From Xaviernesmea rhizosphaerae (GTDB lineage: Bacteria; Pseudomonadota; Alphaproteobacteria; Rhizobiales; Rhizobiaceae): a DNA stretch of 64,000 nt. Of this stretch, positions 34,311 through 44,376 are shown piece by piece. The stretch is taken from positions 248,001 through 312,000 of the forward strand of contig NZ_MKIO01000031.1 of NCBI RefSeq assembly GCF_001938945.1, in the 5' to 3' direction. The notes below the pieces were generated by a model. It had not been told where the DNA came from. It saw only the letters and a list, made by a program, of their open reading frames with translations, and ran no database searches. A program made the position numbers and the translations under genes. The stretch's first letter is position 1; each line of letters opens with the position of its first letter.

Positions 34311-36638
34311 GTGGCGAAACTTGCGGAAGCGCAGCAGGCGGGCGCGGCCGGGGCGCGCATGCGTCCGGGACTCCCGATCTTTTCCAGCCTGGAAAAGATT
34401 GCCCTCTCGCAGGCCCGGCTTTTCGCCGCGCCGACCAGCCGCCGGCTGCAGCGCGCCGAGCCGATGCTCAAGCGCTCGATCCCCATCCTGATCACGGCCT
34501 TTCTCGTCATCGTCGCCATCTCGCGCATCAGCGGCCTGATGGGTGACTATATGCGCATGGACATGGCGCTGCGCCAGGCCACCATGCTGGCCGCCACCGC
34601 CGCGCGCGAGGCGATGACGGCCGATGCCGCCGATCTCTTCGACAATGCCCGGACCGACGAGGTGACGCGGCGGCTGCAGCGCGTGCTGACGCCGGACATG
34701 CTGCCGCAGGGCGCCTTTGCGCTTGCCGTGCGCAATGACGGGCGGATCTTCGCCACCACGCCGGAAGGCCGGCTCTATGCCATGCGCACGCTGTCCAGCA
34801 TCGCGCCGGAGGCGGCTGCCTTCCAATATTTCGGCGAGCGCTTCACCGTTGTCAAAACCGAGATCGGCGGGCGCACGCATCTGATGACCTTGTCTCAGGT
34901 CGGCGACCGCGCCGGCACGCTGGTGGTCGCGGTGCCGCTCGACAAGTCCGAGAAGCGCTGGCGTGACGAAGTCTCGCTGAATGTCACGTTGTTTGCCGGC
35001 ATCTCCGCCATCCTGCTGGTGGTGCTCTACGCCTATTACATCCAGGCCAAGCGCGCGCGCGATGCCGACCAGATCTTCGCCGAATCGAACATGCGCGTGG
35101 AAACCGCGCTCCTGCGCGGCCGCTGCGGCCTGTGGGATTTCGACCTGAACACCCGCCGGCTGTTCTGGTCGCGCTCCATGTATGAGATGCTGGGGATGAC
35201 GCCGCAATCGAGCGTCCTGTCCTTCGGCGATGCGGCGCGGCTGATGCATCCCGACGACAAGAGCGTCTATCAGGTTGCCCGCCAGATCGCCCGCGGCTCC
35301 GAACGCCAGATCGACCATGTGTTTCGCATGCGCCATGCGGAGGGGCACTATGTCTGGCTGCGCGCCCGCGCGCAGATCATCGAGACAGGCAGCGACCGGC
35401 TGCATCTGATCGGCATCGCCATGGACGTGACCGAGCAGCACCGCCTGGCGCAGCGCTATGCCGAAGCGGACCAGCGCCTGGCCGACGCGATCGAAAGCAC
35501 GTCCGAGGCCTTCGTGCTCTGGGACAAGGACGACCGTCTGGTCATGTGCAATTCGCACTACCAGCAGGCCTATAGTCTGCCGGCCCATGTGCTGGTGCCC
35601 GGCACCGAGCGCATCGTGGTGGCCGCCGCCGCCGCCCGGCCGATCGTCGAGCGGCGCATTGCCGATCCCGATGGCTCCAACCTGTCGCAGACGACCGAGG
35701 TGCAACTCGCCGACCAGCGCTGGCTGCAGATCAACGAGCGGCGCACTCATGATGGCGGGCTGGTTTCCGTCGGCACCGACATCACGCTGCTGAAGCGCCA
35801 TCAGGTGCGCCTGCGCGAATCCGAGCGCCGGCTGATGGCCACAATCGGCGATCTCTCCGCCTCGCGCATGAAGCTGGAGCGGCAGAAGGCGGAGCTGTCG
35901 ATCGCCAATGCCAATTATCAGGCGGAGAAGGAGCGTGCCGAGGCGGCGAATCGGGCGAAATCCGAATTCCTTGCCAATATGAGCCATGAGCTGCGCACGC
36001 CGCTCAATGCGATTCTCGGCTTTTCCGAGATCCTCAAGCACCGCATGTTCGGCCCGCTGGGCTCGGAAAAATACGAGGAATATACCAAGGACATTCACGA
36101 TAGCGGCAAGCATCTGCTGAACGTCATCAACGACATTCTCGACATGTCGAAGATCGAGGCGGGGCAGATGAGCATCACTCGCGAGCGCATCGATCTGGCG
36201 CCCTTGGTGGAAGAGGCGCTGCGGCTGATCAAGGGACCGGCGCAGCAGAAGGACATCGTGGTGTGCCAGGAGATCGCCTCAGGCCTGACGCTGCATGCCG
36301 ACCGCAGGGCGATGAAGCAGATCCTGCTCAATCTCCTCTCCAATGCCGCCAAATTCACCAACAAGGGCGGGCGCATCGCGCTGCGGGCGCGCAAGGTGGC
36401 CGGCGCCGTGACACTGACGATCGCCGACAGCGGCATCGGCATTCCGCGCACAGCGCTGGAAAAGATCGGCCAGCCCTTCGAGCAGGTGCAGAACCAATAT
36501 GCCAAGAGCCAGGGCGGCTCCGGTCTCGGACTGGCGATCTCGCGCTCGCTGACGGCGCTGCATGACGGGCGGATGAAGATCCATTCCGTCGAGAATGTCG
36601 GCACGATCATCTCGGTGCGCATTCCCGACAACGGCTGA
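34311..36638 (+). CDS. PAS-containing sensor histidine kinase (PleC/DivJ/PdhS-like, possibly CbrA)
   Basis: A 775-residue membrane sensor. Two hydrophobic segments near residues 56-78 and 226-246 bracket a periplasmic domain of about 145 residues. PAS domains follow, one with the FSRSMYEMLGM/IGIAMDVTEQHRL pattern and a second from about residue 395. HisKA has His559 in MSHELRTPLNAILGF; HATPase has LNLLSNAAKFT, DSGIGIP and GGSGLGLAISRSL. The start is GTG 34311 because GAGG is eight bases upstream. The HisKA block resembles the DivJ/PleC/PdhS group that acts on DivK. In Sinorhizobium, CbrA of this group lies by pepN, so this may be the orthologue; that is from memory. Confidence 0.87.
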   Translation: MAKLAEAQQAGAAGARMRPGLPIFSSLEKIALSQARLFAAPTSRRLQRAEPMLKRSIPILITAFLVIVAISRISGLMGDYMRMDMALRQATMLAATAAREAMTADAADLFDNARTDEVTRRLQRVLTPDMLPQGAFALAVRNDGRIFATTPEGRLYAMRTLSSIAPEAAAFQYFGERFTVVKTEIGGRTHLMTLSQVGDRAGTLVVAVPLDKSEKRWRDEVSLNVTLFAGISAILLVVLYAYYIQAKRARDADQIFAESNMRVETALLRGRCGLWDFDLNTRRLFWSRSMYEMLGMTPQSSVLSFGDAARLMHPDDKSVYQVARQIARGSERQIDHVFRMRHAEGHYVWLRARAQIIETGSDRLHLIGIAMDVTEQHRLAQRYAEADQRLADAIESTSEAFVLWDKDDRLVMCNSHYQQAYSLPAHVLVPGTERIVVAAAAARPIVERRIADPDGSNLSQTTEVQLADQRWLQINERRTHDGGLVSVGTDITLLKRHQVRLRESERRLMATIGDLSASRMKLERQKAELSIANANYQAEKERAEAANRAKSEFLANMSHELRTPLNAILGFSEILKHRMFGPLGSEKYEEYTKDIHDSGKHLLNVINDILDMSKIEAGQMSITRERIDLAPLVEEALRLIKGPAQQKDIVVCQEIASGLTLHADRRAMKQILLNLLSNAAKFTNKGGRIALRARKVAGAVTLTIADSGIGIPRTALEKIGQPFEQVQNQYAKSQGGSGLGLAISRSLTALHDGRMKIHSVENVGTIISVRIPDNG

Positions 36639-36660
36639 AACGCCGCGGAGGCGCGCCGGC

Positions 36661-36691
36661 ACCGGATGCATCGGACCGATGCCGGTTTTTT
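36661..36691 (+). terminator. Rho-independent terminator after the histidine kinase gene
   Basis: ACCG (36661-36664) pairs with CGGT (36683-36686) and GCATC (36668-36672) with GATGC (36678-36682) around a GGACC loop. Six T residues run to 36691. It separates the kinase gene from the convergent glnE. Confidence 0.7.
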
Positions 36692-36712
36692 CCTGTTCTC
36701 TGTTCTCTGGGA

Positions 36713-39679
36713 TCAGCCCACTGGCTTGCCGATGGCACCGGTAAAGATCGCCCGCACCGTCGCCGCGCGCTCGCGCAGCTCTGCCTCCAGTACCGAAAGA
36801 TCCGGCGCCGCCGTGGTCCGGCAGAGCCGATCGACGAGGCCGGCCGGTGCAGTCTTCGGATCGAACGGGCCATCAAGGCAAAGCCGCAGCACCTGGGCGA
36901 TCGTCGTGTGAAGCGAAAGAGCCGCCAGCAGCTGTCCGGTCGCCTCCTGGCCCAGCCGGGCCGGCGCCAGAGCCTGCAGCATCTCGGCCGTACTGGCGCC
37001 CGCAGCCGGGCGGGCAAGGCCCCGGCTTGCGGCAGCCACCATCAGATCCTGGGCGATGAATTCGATATCGACAACGCCGCCCTCGATCAGCTTCACATCC
37101 CAGATGCCCGCGGGATGTTTTTCCCGGGCGATCATGCCGCGCATCTCGGCGATATCGCGATGCAGCTTGGCGAGGTCGCGCGGCTGGTCCAGCACGGCGG
37201 CAATCGCCTCCTGCGCGGCGGCCACCATGCCGGCATCGCCCGCCACGCCGCGGGCGCGCGTCAGCGCCATATGCTCCCAGGTCCAGGCCTCTTCCCGCTG
37301 ATATTTCGCGAAGGCAGGCAGGCGCGTGGCGAGCGGCCCTTTGTTGCCCGAGGGGCGCAGGCGCATGTCGACGGGGTAGAGCACGCCCTCGCTGGTCGGC
37401 GCGGACAGGGCGGCAATCAGCCTTTGCGCGAGTCGGGCGAAATAGCGCGGCGCGTCCAGGGGTCTCGGACCATCTGAATCCGGCAGCTCCCCGTCATGAT
37501 CGTAGAGAAGGATGAGATCGACATCGGAGCCGGCCGTCATCTCGCGGCTGCCGAGCTTGCCCAGCCCGATCACCGCCACGCGCGCGCCGGCAATGCGGCC
37601 ATGGGTCTCCGCCAGCGCATCCTGCGCCACATCGAGCGCGGCGGCGATGGAGAGGTCGGCGAGATCGGTGAAGGCCGCGGCGGCATCCTGCGCGTCCGCA
37701 ACGCCGGTGAGCAGCCGCACGCCGATCAGGAAGCGTTGCTCGGCGGCGAAGATCCGCAGGCGATCCAGCCGCTCCTCCACGGCCCGCGCGCCGGCCAGAA
37801 AGAGATCGAGGCGCCGCGCCATTTCCTCACGCTGCGGCAGCTCGGTCAGCTGGCGCGGATCGAGCATGCCGTCGAAGACATGCGGGCGCGCGGCGACGAT
37901 ATCGGCGAGACGCGGCGCGGCCGACATGATGGTGACGAGAAGGCCGAGCAGACCCTGATTGTTGGCCATCAGCGAGAAGAGCTGGATCCCGGCCGGCAGG
38001 CGGGCGAGAAAGGCATCGAAGCGCATCATGGCTTCGTCCGCCATGCGGCTCTCGCCGAAGGCCTGCAGGAGACGCGGCGTCAACTCGGTCAGCCGCTCGC
38101 GCGCTTCGGCCGATTGCGTCGCGGCATAGCGCCCGGCATGCCAAGTTCGAATCATCCGGCAGATGTCGGAGGGGCGCGCGAAGCCCATGCGCGACAGTGT
38201 CGCGAGCGTCTCGGGATCGTCGTTCTGGCCGGTGAAGACCAGATTGCCCTGCCCGTCGGAAAGCGAGCGCTCCCGCTCGAACAGCGCGCCATAATGGCGC
38301 TCCACCGTCTTCAGCCGCGCGGTCAAGGCTTCGGCAAAGGTGGCCGTGTCGGCAAAACCCGCCATCAGCGCGATGCGCTTCAGCTCGGCCTCGGTCTTGG
38401 GCAGCGTATGCGCCTGCTCGTCATGCACCATCTGAATGCGATGTTCGACATCGCGCAGGAACCAATAGGCCTCCGTCAGCGCTTGCGCCGTTTGCGCATC
38501 GATCCAGTGCGCCTCGCTGAGGGCGGCCAGCGCGGCCTCGGTCTCGCGGGCGCGCAAGGCTGGCATGCGTCCGCCAGCGATCAGCTGCTGGGTCTGGGCG
38601 AAGAACTCGATCTCGCGAATGCCGCCCCGGCCGAGCTTGACGTGATGGCCCTTGACCGCGATCGCGCCATGGCCCTTGTGGTCATGGATCTGCCGCTTGA
38701 TCGAGTGGATGTCGGCAATGGCGGCGTAATCGAGATATTTGCGGAAGACGAAGGGCGTCAGCTCCTTCAGGAAGCGCGCGCCGGCGGCGAGATCGCCGGC
38801 GACCGGCCGCGCCTTGATGAAGGCCGCCCGCTCCCAGTTCTGCCCCCGCCCCTCATAATAGGTCATGGCTGCGTCGACCGAGATCGCCAGCGGCGTGGCG
38901 CCGGGATCGGGCCGCAGGCGCAGATCGGTGCGAAACACATAGCCGTCGCCGGTGCGCTCCTGAAGGATGCGGATCAGCCGGCGCAGCAAACGTCCGAGAT
39001 CCTCGGCGAGATCAGGCCGGCCGGCCAATGCCGGAGTTTCCGGATCATAGAAGACGACAAGGTCGATATCGGAGGAGTAATTAAGCTCGCAGGCCCCGTG
39101 CTTGCCCATGCCGAGCACGATCAGCCCCGAGGCCCGCGCCGGCTCGGCCGGGTTTTCCAGCCTGAGCTTGCCCGCCTCGTGCGCCGAGAGGAGCAGATGG
39201 TCGACCGTGGCCGAGACCGCCGCATCGGCAAAGGCGGAAAGGCGGCGCGTGGTCTGGCGCGCATCGAACAGGCGCAGGAGATCGCCGAGCGCCAGCACGA
39301 AGGCTGTCTGGCGCTTGGCTTGGCGCAACCCTGCCATCACGATGCCGTCGGCACGGGCCGGCTCGCCGGGCGCAGGCTGCCAGCTGCTCCGCGCGGCCTG
39401 GCAGGCGGCGTCGAGAAGCTCTTCCAGCGGCCGGGCGATGAGATCGAGCAGAAGGTCGGGATGGGTGCGGGCGAGATCGGCGAGATAGGGAGAGAGCGTG
39501 AAGGCGGCGATCACGGCGTCACGTGCCGCGCTTTCCGCGGCCAGCCAGCGCGCCAGAGGCGGCCGGTCGGCCGCCAAGGCCTTCAAATCCGCCAGCACTG
39601 CTGCTGCCGCCTTGCGGCTGAGCGGCCGCAGGGGATTGTCTTGGAGATCATCGAGCCGATGAGGGTCCAGCCTGTCCAT
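36713..39679 (-). CDS. glnE: Bifunctional glutamine-synthetase adenylyltransferase/deadenylylase
   Basis: A 988-residue enzyme that adds or removes AMP on glutamine synthetase in response to PII and glutamine, in the cytoplasm. The two nucleotidyltransferase halves are visible: the N-terminal deadenylylase site YSSDIDLVVFYD and the C-terminal adenylylation site AGSDVDLILLYDHD, each with the paired Asp metal ligands. The C-terminal half follows the LIEGGVVDIEFIAQDL block, which is characteristic. The family is about 950-1000 residues. It is convergent with the PAS kinase, with the HK/RR/degP block upstream on the same strand. Confidence 0.96.
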   Translation of the reverse strand: MDRLDPHRLDDLQDNPLRPLSRKAAAAVLADLKALAADRPPLARWLAAESAARDAVIAAFTLSPYLADLARTHPDLLLDLIARPLEELLDAACQAARSSWQPAPGEPARADGIVMAGLRQAKRQTAFVLALGDLLRLFDARQTTRRLSAFADAAVSATVDHLLLSAHEAGKLRLENPAEPARASGLIVLGMGKHGACELNYSSDIDLVVFYDPETPALAGRPDLAEDLGRLLRRLIRILQERTGDGYVFRTDLRLRPDPGATPLAISVDAAMTYYEGRGQNWERAAFIKARPVAGDLAAGARFLKELTPFVFRKYLDYAAIADIHSIKRQIHDHKGHGAIAVKGHHVKLGRGGIREIEFFAQTQQLIAGGRMPALRARETEAALAALSEAHWIDAQTAQALTEAYWFLRDVEHRIQMVHDEQAHTLPKTEAELKRIALMAGFADTATFAEALTARLKTVERHYGALFERERSLSDGQGNLVFTGQNDDPETLATLSRMGFARPSDICRMIRTWHAGRYAATQSAEARERLTELTPRLLQAFGESRMADEAMMRFDAFLARLPAGIQLFSLMANNQGLLGLLVTIMSAAPRLADIVAARPHVFDGMLDPRQLTELPQREEMARRLDLFLAGARAVEERLDRLRIFAAEQRFLIGVRLLTGVADAQDAAAAFTDLADLSIAAALDVAQDALAETHGRIAGARVAVIGLGKLGSREMTAGSDVDLILLYDHDGELPDSDGPRPLDAPRYFARLAQRLIAALSAPTSEGVLYPVDMRLRPSGNKGPLATRLPAFAKYQREEAWTWEHMALTRARGVAGDAGMVAAAQEAIAAVLDQPRDLAKLHRDIAEMRGMIAREKHPAGIWDVKLIEGGVVDIEFIAQDLMVAAASRGLARPAAGASTAEMLQALAPARLGQEATGQLLAALSLHTTIAQVLRLCLDGPFDPKTAPAGLVDRLCRTTAAPDLSVLEAELRERAATVRAIFTGAIGKPVG

Positions 39680-39873
39680 TCTGCCTCCCTTCGGAATGCG
39701 CTTTGCGGACAGGACAGTCCTTCAGGCCTGATCCCTTCCGCCGGCATTCTCGTCTTGCGCCGCATGGTCGGCGCTTGTGCCGGAAGCTAGCCGGAATGAG
39801 CGGGGCTGGGAAGGGCAGTGCCGACAGGCAGGGCGAACAGATCCGTCATGGCGTCAGCAGGATTTCCGAAGGA

Positions 39874-41268
39874 TCAGGTATCCAGCCGCGGAAACACCAT
39901 CGACACGGTCAGGCCGCCGCCCTCCGTCTCTGTCAGTTCCAGCGTGCCGCCATGAAGCTCCATCACCGCGACCACCAGCGAAAGGCCAAGGCCGGTGCCG
40001 GGCTTCGAGCGGCTTTCGTCGAGGCGGACGAAGCGCTGCAGCACCGCCTCGCGCTTGTCGGCGGGAATGCCGGGACCGTGATCGGCCACCGAAACCAGGA
40101 TCGCCTCCGCGCGCGTCGCCAGTCGCACGGTGATGACCGGATCGGTCGCGCCTGCGGCATATTTGATCGCATTGTCGATGAGATTGCCGAGCGCTTGGCC
40201 GATCAGCTCGCGATTGCCGTGGGTGACGATACCCGGCAGGATCTCGCTGGTCAGCGTCAGCGCCTGCTCCTCGGCCAGAGGCTCGTAAAGCTCGACGCAG
40301 TCCTCGGCACTTTGGGAGAGATTGACCAGGCTCATCTCTGCCACCGCCGAGCCAGCCTCCACCCGCGAGATCATCAGGAGGGCATTGAAGGTGCGGATCA
40401 GCTGGTCGGATTCGGCGATCGTGTTTTCCAGCGACGCCCTGTAATCTTCCTCGCCGGCACTCTGGGCAAGTGCCGCCTCCGCGCGGTTGCGCAACCGGGT
40501 CAGCGGGGTCTTCAGGTCATGCGCGATGTTGTCGGAAACCTGGCGCAGCCCTTCATTGAGCTTCTCGATGCGCTCCAGCATCGCATTCAGCGATTCCGAA
40601 AGACGGTCGAATTCATCGCCTGAGCCGTTGACCGGCAGACGCTGCGAGAGGTCACCCGCCATGATCCTGGTCGTGGCATGCGACATGCGGTCGATCCGGC
40701 TCAGCGCATTGCGGCCAATGACGAACCAGATGACCAGCGCGCCGACACCCATGATGCCCAGCGCCACCATCAGCGCATGACGCACCAGACCGCCGAATTT
40801 CTGCGGCTCCTGCATATCGCGGCCGACGAGCACATGCAGGCCGTTGGGCAGCACCATCACCTCGGCCAGCGCCAGATGCTTGTCGGCGTTCCCCTCCTCG
40901 GAATAACGCTGATAAAGGAAGGGCTTGCTGCTCCAGCCCTCGGAGTCCAGCAGCCCCGGCTCCAGCCAGGCGACATTGCCGGCCAGGATCTCGCCTGCGG
41001 GGCTGGCGATCACATAGAGATTGGCGCCGGGCTGGCGCGCGCGCCGTTCCAGCGTGCGCAGAACGCCGGCAATGCCGCCCCTGTCATAGATCGTCTCGAT
41101 CTGATCGACCTCGGCGGCCACCGCCTCGCGCGTCTGGTTGGTCAGGAGGCGCTGCGACATGGCCGTGACATAGACCACGAGAAGCAGAGCGCAGAGCGAG
41201 AACAGCAGAAGATAGAGCGCCGACAGCCGGACAGCCGTCGTGCGCCACAAAACCCTGAGGCGGCTCAT
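39874..41268 (-). CDS. Sensor histidine kinase of an OmpR-type two-component pair
   Basis: A 464-residue kinase with two membrane segments (about 12-34 and 165-185), a periplasmic domain of about 130 residues, a HAMP linker, HisKA with His250 in DNIAHDLKTPLTRLRNRA, and HATPase with NLIDNAIKYA, DHGPGIP and GTGLGLSLVVAVM. Its start overlaps the stop of the response regulator by four bases (ATGA), so the two are translationally coupled. Located directly downstream of degP, it is probably an envelope-stress or related sensor; that role is inference from gene order. Confidence 0.9.
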   Translation of the reverse strand: MSRLRVLWRTTAVRLSALYLLLFSLCALLLVVYVTAMSQRLLTNQTREAVAAEVDQIETIYDRGGIAGVLRTLERRARQPGANLYVIASPAGEILAGNVAWLEPGLLDSEGWSSKPFLYQRYSEEGNADKHLALAEVMVLPNGLHVLVGRDMQEPQKFGGLVRHALMVALGIMGVGALVIWFVIGRNALSRIDRMSHATTRIMAGDLSQRLPVNGSGDEFDRLSESLNAMLERIEKLNEGLRQVSDNIAHDLKTPLTRLRNRAEAALAQSAGEEDYRASLENTIAESDQLIRTFNALLMISRVEAGSAVAEMSLVNLSQSAEDCVELYEPLAEEQALTLTSEILPGIVTHGNRELIGQALGNLIDNAIKYAAGATDPVITVRLATRAEAILVSVADHGPGIPADKREAVLQRFVRLDESRSKPGTGLGLSLVVAVMELHGGTLELTETEGGGLTVSMVFPRLDT

Positions 41269-41966
41269 GCCTCCGCCCGTCCCTCATCCTTGATCATGTA
41301 GCCGGCGCCGCGCACGGTGCGCAGCAGGGGCGTGTCGAAATCCTTCTCGATCTTACCGCGCAGCCGCGACACATGCACGTCAATGACATTGGTCTGCGGA
41401 TCGAAATGGTAGTCCCAGACATTTTCGAGCAGCATGGTGCGGGTGACCACCTGCCCGGCATTCTTCATCAGATATTCCAGCAGCCGGAATTCGCGCGGCT
41501 GCAGCGGAATTTCCCGTCCTTGGCGACGCACCGTATGCGAGAGACGGTCGAGCTCGAGATCGCCGACACGGTAGACCATGTCCTGCTCCGGCCGGCCCTT
41601 GCGCCGGCCCAGCACCTCGACACGGGCCAGAAGCTCGTTGAAGGCATAGGGCTTGGGCAGATAGTCATCGCCGCCGGCGCGCAGACCCGTGACGCGATCA
41701 TCGACCTGGCCGAGCGCAGAAAGAATGAGGGCGGGGGTATGAATGTCGCTCGCGCGCAGCTCGCTGATCAGCGAAAGACCGTCGCGCCGGGGCAGCATGC
41801 GATCGACCAACAGCACGTCATAGCTGTTTTCCCTGGCCATGAAGAGGCCGCTCTCGCCGTCGCTGGCATGGTCGCAAAGGATCCCGACCTCGCGGAAGGC
41901 TTTGGTGAGATAGGCCGCTGCCTCGAGGTCGTCTTCAATCATCAGGATTTTCATGTGCGCGACCAT
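41265..41966 (-). CDS. OmpR-family response regulator
   Basis: A 233-residue regulator. The receiver domain has the acidic pair EDD at 11-13, phospho-accepting Asp55 in VLLVDRMLPRRDG, the Thr/Ser of ILSALGQVDD and Lys of GADDYLPKPY. The C-terminal winged helix ends LENVWDYHFDPQTNVIDVHV and RTVRGAGYMI, as in OmpR/PhoB. The ATG at 41966 has GGGGA about ten bases upstream; an internal ATG at 41954 is less well placed. The kinase gene overlaps it by four bases, and degP lies upstream on the same strand with a hairpin between. Confidence 0.92.
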   Translation of the reverse strand: MVAHMKILMIEDDLEAAAYLTKAFREVGILCDHASDGESGLFMARENSYDVLLVDRMLPRRDGLSLISELRASDIHTPALILSALGQVDDRVTGLRAGGDDYLPKPYAFNELLARVEVLGRRKGRPEQDMVYRVGDLELDRLSHTVRRQGREIPLQPREFRLLEYLMKNAGQVVTRTMLLENVWDYHFDPQTNVIDVHVSRLRGKIEKDFDTPLLRTVRGAGYMIKDEGRAEA

Positions 41967-42031
41967 AATCGTGTCCCCTTGCCCATGACAACGGGCAACC
42001 GCCCGTATTGAACCAAATCGCCATGGAAGCG

Positions 42032-42055
42032 CCGCGGAACCAGGCGGTTCCGCGG
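42032..42055. terminator. Hairpin between degP and the response-regulator gene
   Basis: CCGCGGAACC (42032-42041) and GGTTCCGCGG (42046-42055) form a perfect 10-bp stem with a 4-nt loop. No T-run follows in either direction, so it could be a partial terminator or stability hairpin that sets expression of the downstream two-component pair relative to degP. Confidence 0.5.
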
Positions 42056-42102
42056 CGGCATTGCCGTCTAGGCCTCGTCAACGGCCGTCATCGTCGCACC
42101 GA

Positions 42103-43671
42103 TCAGCCCTGGTTGATCGGCAGAGCGATGAAGCGGCTGCCCTTCTCGGCCTGGATCTGGAAGAGCGCCTTGGTACGGCCTTCCTTGCGGGCGGCATCCA
42201 TGGCCTTAAGAACGTCATCGGCCGACTTGACCTCGCGATTGTTGACCGAGACGATCTTCTCGCCTTCCTTCAACCCCTTGTCGCCGGCATCGGAGTCGGG
42301 ATCGACGGAGGAGATCGTCACGCCTGCGCCATCGTCGGAAGGCGTCACGCTGATGCCGAGATTGGCGAGCGCCTTTTCGCTGGAGGGCTTGCGATCCTCG
42401 TTGCGGCCGGTCTGGTCGTCCGCGGCCTTCTCGCTGTCGGCCGGCGGCAGGGTGCCGACATTCAGCTTGACGTCCATGCTCTTGCCGTCGCGCCACAGGG
42501 TGACGTCAGCCGTGGTGCCGGGCTGCATGCCGCCGATCTTGCGGGCCAGTTCGCGCGGACCCTTGACCGGATCGCCATTGACGGCGGTGACAACGTCGCC
42601 CTTGCGGATGCCGGCCTTCTCGCCGGGAGAACCGGCCTGCGGCTCGACAACCAGGGCGCCGGAGGCATCCGACAGGCCGAGCGATTCGGCGATATCCTTG
42701 GTGACCGGCTGGATCTGAACGCCAAGCCAGCCGCGCTGGACCGTGCCGTCCTTCATCAGATCGGCAATGACCGTCTTGGCGGTCGAGGCCGGAATGGCGA
42801 AGGCGATGCCGACGCTGCCGCCCGAGGGCGAGAAGATCGCGGTGTTGATGCCGACGACTTCGCCCTGCAGGTTGAAGGTCGGGCCGCCGGAATTGCCGCG
42901 GTTCACCGCTGCGTCGACCTGGATGAAGTCGTCATACGGGCCGGAGCCGATATCGCGGCCCCGGGCCGAAACGATGCCGGCTGTCACCGTGCCGCCCAAG
43001 CCGAAGGGATTGCCGACGGCCACGACCCAGTCGCCCACCCGCACCTTGCTGTCATCGGCGAAGCTGACATAGGTGAACTTGCGCTTGGGGTCGGTCACCT
43101 TCAGCAGCGCCAGGTCGGTCCGGCTGTCCTTGCCGACCAGCTTTGCATCGAGTTCGGTGCCGTCATTGAGAACCACGGTGAAGGCCGCGCCGTCATTGAC
43201 CACATGGTTGTTGGTGACGATGTAGCCATCGTCGCTGATGAAGAAGCCGGAACCCTGGGCGGTGGGGCGCAAATGCTTGGGGCCGCGGTCGGCATGGCGC
43301 TCACCGCGCTCGCCGCGCTGGCCGCGCTCGCCATTCTGGCCGCCGAACTCGCGGAAGAAGCGCTTCAGCGGATGATCATCCGGCAGATCGTCGAAGCCCT
43401 GACCCCCGAAGTCGAAATTCATGCCATTGCCGTCAGCGGCAGCCGGCTGCACCTGCGACTGGACGCGCACCGAGACCACGGCGGGCGAGACGGCATCCAC
43501 CACATTGGCGAAACTCGGAACGCCGGGTGCCTGGACGGAGACGGGAGCGGCGAAGGAATGGGTGATGGTGGCGGGAACGCCTGTGGTGACCATGACCGCC
43601 GCGAGGCCTGCCAGCGTGGAGGCCTTCAGGACCGTCTTGAGAGACGGGCGGTAAAAGGAGGTCTTGTTCAT
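42103..43671 (-). CDS. degP: DegP/HtrA periplasmic serine protease
   Basis: A 522-residue protease/chaperone for misfolded envelope proteins. A signal peptide ends near HSFA|A. The catalytic triad is His156 (VTNNHVV), Asp186 (SRTDLALLKV) and Ser261 (RGNSGGPTF). Two PDZ domains follow (about 300-390 and 420-520, beginning at RGWLGVQIQPV and LGISVTPSDDG). A charged insert of Gly-Glu-Arg repeats (about residues 110-132) precedes the protease core, in the place of the flexible LA loop. The start is ATG 43671. It is followed by the OmpR-type pair on the same strand, a linked arrangement known in rhizobia. Confidence 0.95.
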   Translation of the reverse strand: MNKTSFYRPSLKTVLKASTLAGLAAVMVTTGVPATITHSFAAPVSVQAPGVPSFANVVDAVSPAVVSVRVQSQVQPAAADGNGMNFDFGGQGFDDLPDDHPLKRFFREFGGQNGERGQRGERGERHADRGPKHLRPTAQGSGFFISDDGYIVTNNHVVNDGAAFTVVLNDGTELDAKLVGKDSRTDLALLKVTDPKRKFTYVSFADDSKVRVGDWVVAVGNPFGLGGTVTAGIVSARGRDIGSGPYDDFIQVDAAVNRGNSGGPTFNLQGEVVGINTAIFSPSGGSVGIAFAIPASTAKTVIADLMKDGTVQRGWLGVQIQPVTKDIAESLGLSDASGALVVEPQAGSPGEKAGIRKGDVVTAVNGDPVKGPRELARKIGGMQPGTTADVTLWRDGKSMDVKLNVGTLPPADSEKAADDQTGRNEDRKPSSEKALANLGISVTPSDDGAGVTISSVDPDSDAGDKGLKEGEKIVSVNNREVKSADDVLKAMDAARKEGRTKALFQIQAEKGSRFIALPINQG

Positions 43672-43899
43672 CGTCAGAGCCTTTCTCTTGAAGGGGCCGG
43701 CCGGTGCTTCGCCTTGGCCGTTGATCAAGAGATAGGATCTTGCACCTTACTCCGGTATTTCCAGCGGGTGAATTTTTCGTAATCTTCTCAAGGGGACTGA
43801 AGAGCGGAGATCGCGCGATGCCGACAGACCCGCCGAGGCGGCGGTTTCGCCCGGCGGCGTTGGCGGCCCAACGCCTCGAGAAACGCCTCTTGCGTGGCG

Positions 43900-44376
43900 T
43901 TAATCCTGGGCCCGCAGGATCGCATCGAGCCGCGCCGCCTCGGCCTCGCTGAGGCGCTCCGTCTGGCCGACCCTGCGCCGCCGCCGGGCCGCCCAGAAGA
44001 GGCCGCCCGCGCCGACGACAAGCAACAGAGCCGGCGCACCCCAGAGCATCAGCGTCTTGCCCTCCAGACGCGGCTTGAGCAGGACGAATTCGCCATAGCG
44101 CGATACGACATAGTCGAGCACCGCCTGATCGCTGTCGCCGCCAGCCAGGCGCTCGCGCACGATCAGCCGGAGATCCTTGGCAAGCTCGGCATTGGAATCG
44201 TCGATTGACTGGTTCTGGCAGACCATGCAGCGCAGCTGTGCGGACAAGGCCCGCGCGCGGTTTTCCAGCACCGGATCTGCGAGACGCTCCTCTGGATTGA
44301 CGGCGCCGGCCGGCCCGGCGAACAAGATACCGGCCAGCAGCAGCGCGGCCAGACCGTAACGCGGCGAGAGGGTCAT
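43900..44376 (-). CDS. cycL: Cytochrome c maturation protein CcmH (CycL)
   Basis: A 158-residue membrane-anchored thiol protein that reduces apocytochrome c for heme attachment. A signal anchor lies at residues 8-25, the redox pair is Cys50/Cys53 in [14 protein letters not shown], and a C-terminal membrane helix lies at about 115-135 ([18 protein letters not shown]). Its ATG overlaps the stop of ccmF by four bases. It is the last gene of the cycHJKL operon in this arrangement. Confidence 0.95.
   Translation of the reverse strand: MTLSPRYGLAALLLAGILFAGPAGAVNPEERLADPVLENRARALSAQLRCMVCQNQSIDDSNAELAKDLRLIVRERLAGGDSDQAVLDYVVSRYGEFVLLKPRLEGKTLMLWGAPALLLVVGAGGLFWAARRRRRVGQTERLSEAEAARLDAILRAQD

Noticed and set aside
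37496..39790. Long open frame antisense to glnE, and similar ones antisense to etfD, ccmF and the tail-tip gene
   Set aside because: These have biased His/Gln/Arg-rich compositions and no recognisable motif, and each is fully overlapped by a convincing gene.
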